A DNA stretch of 6,126 nt, taken from contig CATXTO010000071.1 of assembly GCA_958402445.1 (NCBI GenBank), forward strand, positions 1 through 6,126. Direction: 5' to 3'. The position numbers and the translations under genes are program-made. The notes below the pieces were generated by a model. The model worked only from the letters and a program-made list of their open reading frames with translations. It ran no database searches and had not been told where the DNA came from. Positions 5,714 to 6,126 of this stretch are shown here, in pieces. The number at the start of each line of letters is the position of its first letter. Position 1 is the stretch's first letter. This DNA comes from an uncultured Eubacteriales bacterium. Lineage in GTDB: Bacteria > Bacillota > Clostridia > Oscillospirales > Oscillospiraceae.

Positions 5714-6126
5714 CCTGTAGGGGCGTGCGTCGCACGCCCGCGAACCCCGGGAAACAACTGCACCCCCTGCGGGCGACCACAGGTCGCACCTACAACCCAG
5801 ATTTCGGTCCCCCCACCCTGTAGGGGCGAGCTGCGCTCGCCCGCAAACCCCGGGAAACAACTGCACCCCCTGCGGGCGACCACAGGTCGCCCCTACACCC
5901 CAGATTTCGGTCCCCCCCCCCTGTAGGGGCGAGCTGCGCTCGCCCGCAAACCCCAGGAAACAACTGCCCCCCCTGCGGGCGACCACAGGTCGCCCCTACA
6001 CCCCAGATTTCGGTCCCCCCCCCCTGTAGGGGCGAGCTGCGCTCGCCCGCAAACCCCAGGAAACAACTGCCCCCCCTGCGGGCGACCACAGGTCGCCCCT
6101 ACACCCCAGATTTCGGTCCCCCCCCC
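5714..6126. repeat. Tandem array of 103-bp double-hairpin repeat units
   Basis: Four complete units begin at 5714, 5817, 5920 and 6023, with a period of exactly 103 bp. The last base of the window matches the first base of a fifth. Each unit has a 79-bp core from TGTAGGGG to CCCCTACA, containing hairpin A (for example GGGCGAGC-TGC-GCTCGCCC, 5927-5945), a 31-nt middle segment, and hairpin B (GGGCGACC-ACA-GGTCGCCC, 5977-5995). A 24-nt spacer that includes CAGATTTCGGT and a C run follows. Units 3 and 4 are identical; unit 2 differs from them at two positions (5852, 5865); unit 1 differs from unit 2 at eight. Because the period is not a multiple of three and the minus-strand frames shift with each unit, the array is not coding. 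It is not a CRISPR, since the spacers repeat as well. Confidence 0.93.

Noticed and set aside
5565..6089. Four overlapping minus-strand open frames of 70-99 codons with shared peptide segments (GFAGERSSPLQ) across the array
   Set aside because: They start at GTG codons inside the hairpin repeats and change frame with each 103-bp unit. They have no ribosome binding site and look alike only because the DNA repeats.
5714..6126. CRISPR array
   Set aside because: Both the repeat and the intervening sequences recur in every unit, the unit is too long, and no cas genes are present.

Overview
The window looks like a chromosomal segment of a moderately high-GC member of the Clostridia. I would guess Oscillospiraceae, for example the Flavonifractor/Oscillibacter/Pseudoflavonifractor neighbourhood. 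The evidence is: strong AGGAGG-type ribosome binding sites, SigA-type promoters with 17-bp spacers, a GC-rich codon style, an lspA followed directly by an RluA-family pseudouridine synthase as in Bacillus and its relatives, and many short TGTAGGGGC...GCCCCTACA palindromic repeats. The taxon is an inference; no rRNA or other phylogenetic marker is present.

Layout, left to right. A compact two-hairpin repeat sits at 4-53. A strong intrinsic terminator (75-120, minus) then ends a leftward gene at 137-1735 that encodes an amidohydrolase-3/YtcJ-like metal-dependent hydrolase. A 443-bp intergenic region (1736-2178) holds two divergent SigA-like promoters: one for the hydrolase (1786-1814, minus) and one for uvrB (1897-1925, plus). 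The uvrB promoter would produce an unusually long leader of about 245 nt. That leader contains a decayed two-hairpin repeat, a one-hairpin repeat, a perfect 13-bp palindrome and a hairpin just before the ribosome binding site. uvrB (2179-4149) encodes a complete excinuclease subunit B. A near-consensus promoter (4178-4206) then drives lspA (signal peptidase II, 4240-4743), which overlaps an RluD-type 23S rRNA pseudouridine synthase gene (4727-5638) by 17 nt.

The right end (about 5669-6126) is non-coding repeat DNA: one degenerate half-unit followed by four tandem units of exactly 103 bp, apparently continuing past the window. Each unit carries two 8-bp hairpins with 3-nt loops inside the terminal arms TGTAGGGG/CCCCTACA.

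The genes are housekeeping (DNA repair, lipoprotein maturation, ribosome modification) plus one hydrolase of unknown substrate, and they do not form one pathway. The most notable content is the modular hairpin-repeat family. Across the window its stems change by paired, compensatory substitutions while the frame stays constant. It exists in one-hairpin, two-hairpin and tandem-array forms, and two copies lie inside the predicted uvrB leader. I see no defence system, CRISPR, transposase or toxin-antitoxin pair.
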